Below are positions 61,001-64,000 of a stretch of DNA of 64,000 nt, piece after piece. Each line of letters starts with the position of its first letter. Position 1 is the stretch's first letter. The notes under the pieces are model-generated. The model did not search any database and was not told the origin of the DNA. It worked only from the letters and a program-made list of their open reading frames with translations. The stretch comes from Ifrita kowaldi (Eukaryota > Chordata > Aves > Passeriformes > Cinclosomatidae): NCBI GenBank assembly GCA_013398055.1, contig VZRS01014559.1, positions 83,354 through 147,353 on the forward strand, given 5' to 3'. Position numbers and translations under genes: made by a program.

Positions 61001-64000
61001 CAAACTGTAATTAACAACGTCCCATTACTTCTGTATCATCAAGACTTACATATGCCCCCTCAGGGATGGTCACAGCAAAACTGTCCAGCTGGCACATTGG
61101 TTGTATTATATGACAAGTAGACAGTGTACAATTTAGTACAGTAAATGCTCAAAACCTGAAATAGTACAGTGAAATATTGTCAGCAATAAGTTTATTTTCA
61201 TATTACATATGCTTTGAATACTGAAAAGTTCTGCCATAAGCCTGTTTAAAGCCAGAAACTTTTTTAAAAAGATAATTTTGAAAAACAGATTTTATTGTCA
61301 TTACATTTCATCTGATACATCCTCTCCGTAACAAAAATTAAAAGCTGACAGTGAAAAGAATCACTTTTAATTTAACCATGATTTGTTTCATGATTGAGTA
61401 AAGATCTAACCCAAGATGCTGGCAGCTGTTTCACCCTGAAGTGTTGCTCCGCACAACACCCTCCTGTTTCAGATCTGCTGATGGTTTACTATGAAAGTAA
61501 CACCGAAACACAGTTTATGATTGCTTTACCCTTTTAAGGTCTTTGCAGCAAAACACTCAACCAAGACACTCAACCAGGAACACAAATAAAAAAGGAATCA
61601 AGCTTGCAGCTTCACAATTCTGATAAATACCTGATGTGATTTCACTAGAAAGTTGCATTAGTTTTCCCTGTACGAAGAACAGCCTTTGGCTGACAACAAT
61701 GCATGTGGCTGGGCAGGAATCAGCACTAGCTAAGTGACAGCAGCTGCAAGCCCAACCTGCTCAGAATATCTTCTGACAAACTTACATGTTCAATGGTGCA
61801 GCGTTACTAGCAAATGAACAAACTGAATTCTCTAGACATAACATGTTGATGGGCACTATCACCTGGATCACACCAGCACTCACATCCACAGCTGCTGCGG
61901 GATCATTCCAGCACCAACGGCTGTTGGCTCCTTACGCCAGCTGAGCAGTGCTGGCAACCTGGCCTTGTAAGCTGGCCAGAAGACCTCCAATTCTTCACCA
62001 ACATCAGTTATGGCATTAAAGAACAAAGCCTTAGGACCATCTGTTTTTCATTCAGGCTGACAACCTGAAGAAATCTTCAAAATAGAGAGATTAAACCTAA
62101 TTACAGTAATATTGATCAGCCCTGCCCGGTCCCCTGTTTATTGAAAAGAAATTTATGCTATCTCAACAGTTAGCAAAACTACCAAAAATGGTTTAAAAAA
62201 AACCCCCACTAATAACCCCTCGAGAGAATAAAAGAAACACAATGCCCATTCTGCAATTAAATTCTGTGCAGACACAACTCTGCTGTTACATCTCTTCTTC
62301 TACAAAAAAACCCAAAAAACATTTTTAAAAAGCCATTTTTCACTATATAATAAAACTTCACAACCGTAGGTCTTTGCCTAACATCTATTTTTTCAAAATT
62401 TCAGTGTGTGTGCTTTTTATTTTCCATCCTGTGACACCATGTATATTTAGCAGTTCATTGTGGACATGGTCATTTACTATATTGAGTGCTTCTGTTATGT
62501 TTTTCACTGAACACTGGAGATTCATTTGCTATGTATCCCTGCCTGCAGCCATCCTTCACAGCAAGGATCTACATTTATTACCTCATCATTTGTCTTCCAA
62601 ACCTACTCTGTATTCCCACCACTTCCTCTCTGACCTTTTCATCTACCTTCACCCAACCGGATGGAAAAAAGTCTTTAGGGGGTCAATACTCTGATGCATC
62701 AGTAAGATCTTGTTAAGTGTTATCAGACCTGGCAAACATACATTTACACTTAGTGCTACATCTCTTCTTCTCCTTACATAGCCTAGATTAATCTTAGAGA
62801 ATAGTTACAATGCCTTTCATAAAAATACCTATTTTTCAATATAAAATGCTTAAATTCATTAATTATAAATAAGATAATTTCAAAATAGTTAAGAATTTTC
62901 AGGACTTCATCTGCATTTCAGGGGAACTGCAGGCTTAACGTCCTTGATGCCTTCTCAGTCCCAAACCTCTGATAAGGAAGTTTTGTAGGATTATGTAACA
63001 GGAAAAACACACAGCACATGCCTCGTGTCCTGTGCACCAATTATGGTAAGTGAAAGACATAAAAACTAAGCAGTTTTACCAGCTGAGTCCCAATGCTGGT
63101 TTAGCAGTGCCCTGATAAAGTTTCTGGGTTTTTTTCATGTATACAACTACATGTATTTTCACACTGTCAGTTAAAAACATTACTGAAAACAGTAGGAGGA
63201 AGGTTTTTTCCCCCTAGGTATGACATTAACAAGTTGTGCCACATTTTCCAGAACTGATTTTAAAAGAGTATTTTTGCACTTAAGATACTTGCCACAGATT
63301 TTTTATATATAAAAAATTGCTTGTTCATGTGTTAAGTTACAAAACTGTAGTGCTTAATATAATAAACTAAAAAAAGTCTAAGAATTTTTTAAAAATGCTT
63401 GTTTATAATACATTGCTTTGCTTTTAAAAGGCAAAAGTCAGTACCAGCCTGGTTTATTTTGTAACAATATTGTAGTGTAAAAATGTTGTTAAACAATGCT
63501 GGTACTTCGAGATTGGAAGTAACTATTTTCTGAAAACTATACAGTAATATACTGAAAAAAAGAAACTGCTATAATATTGTTTGTGCCTTTAAAATATATA
63601 ATGGGAATTATTATGCTTGATATGGATCAGACTTAAACTGTATTCCATACAGAACAGTTAGTTACTAAGAACTAAAAAAGATTTTTAAGGCTTAAGTAAG
63701 TTGATAAAAAATAGCTTCTGATACTATTGCCATAAACATAATAATAAAACTGTTCTCATGTCCTGATGCTTTGCACCTTTTTTGAACCAACTGACCCAGT
63801 AGTTAGCTCTCCTGATTCACAAAGGGTCTGTGATGTCATTCAGTACCCAGGAGATCAGTCAGGGATATGCTACAAGCATCAGCCACTTTCTGTCCTAAAA
63901 GTGAAGCATTTCTGCCTGGTTTGAAAAGGTAAAAAAGTACACAGATGTGTAAAGTAGTGTGGGGTTTTTTTAAGAAATATATATGCATGTTATATATATA
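58080..64000. other. Downstream of TM4SF4, no recognised gene
   Basis: AT-rich, with no coding exon or repeat family recognised. In other vertebrates WWTR1 follows here on the opposite strand, so its long 3' UTR could lie toward the high-coordinate end. Several minus-strand AATAAA signals exist (for example near 61.2, 62.1 and 63.45 kb), but I find no WWTR1 C-terminal coding sequence. An AT-rich inverted repeat lies at 60389-60412. Confidence 0.5.
60389..60412. repeat. AT-rich perfect inverted repeat
   Basis: ATGTATATT and AATATACAT form 9-bp arms around a 6-nt loop, followed by further palindromic TATA-rich sequence to about 60436. Confidence 0.8.

Overview
The window is vertebrate nuclear DNA, most likely from a bird. 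It is AT-rich and has long gene-poor stretches. Its genes are multi-exon with GT-AG introns, and the only recognisable dispersed repeats are 5'-truncated CR1 LINEs ending in the ATTCTATG-type tail typical of birds and other sauropsids. There is no bacterial-style gene organisation. Nearly all short open frames in the window are chance frames.

Four genes can be rebuilt exon by exon. In window order they are the 5' part of ceruloplasmin (CP, minus strand, exons 1-6, 338-6636), TM4SF18 (minus, 11938-15242), TM4SF1 (minus, 19408-24129) and TM4SF4 (plus, 50590 to about 58075). This is the CP-TM4SF18-TM4SF1-TM4SF4 order known from human 3q25, where WWTR1 follows. No WWTR1 coding exon is visible before the window ends.

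Layout: 1-6.7 kb holds the CP 5' half and a TATA-type promoter with C/EBP-like and FOXA-like sites. 6.7-11.6 kb is intergenic. 11.6-15.2 kb is TM4SF18. 15.2-18.9 kb is intergenic. 18.9-24.2 kb is TM4SF1. 24.2-50.3 kb is a 26-kb gene-poor interval between the divergent TM4SF1 and TM4SF4 genes, with CR1 remnants and small tandem repeats. 50.3-58.1 kb is TM4SF4. 58.1-64 kb has no recognised exon.

The three TM4SF genes are clear paralogues. Each has five coding exons with the same intron phases and a last coding exon of only 15-18 nt including the stop. Each encodes a 201-202 residue four-pass membrane protein of the L6 family. CP encodes a secreted multicopper ferroxidase. Its His-X-His copper motifs are intact, and its domain 2 type 1 copper site has Met where human CP has Leu.

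The strongest anomaly is a 1,493-bp direct duplication that carries TM4SF4 exons 4 and 5. The two copies appear identical and are separated by a single N at 56459, which most likely reflects an unmerged contig overlap rather than biology. I found no convincing undescribed system. The other leads are modest: the copper-site change, sequon changes, promoter motifs and one candidate orphan exon near 34.1 kb.
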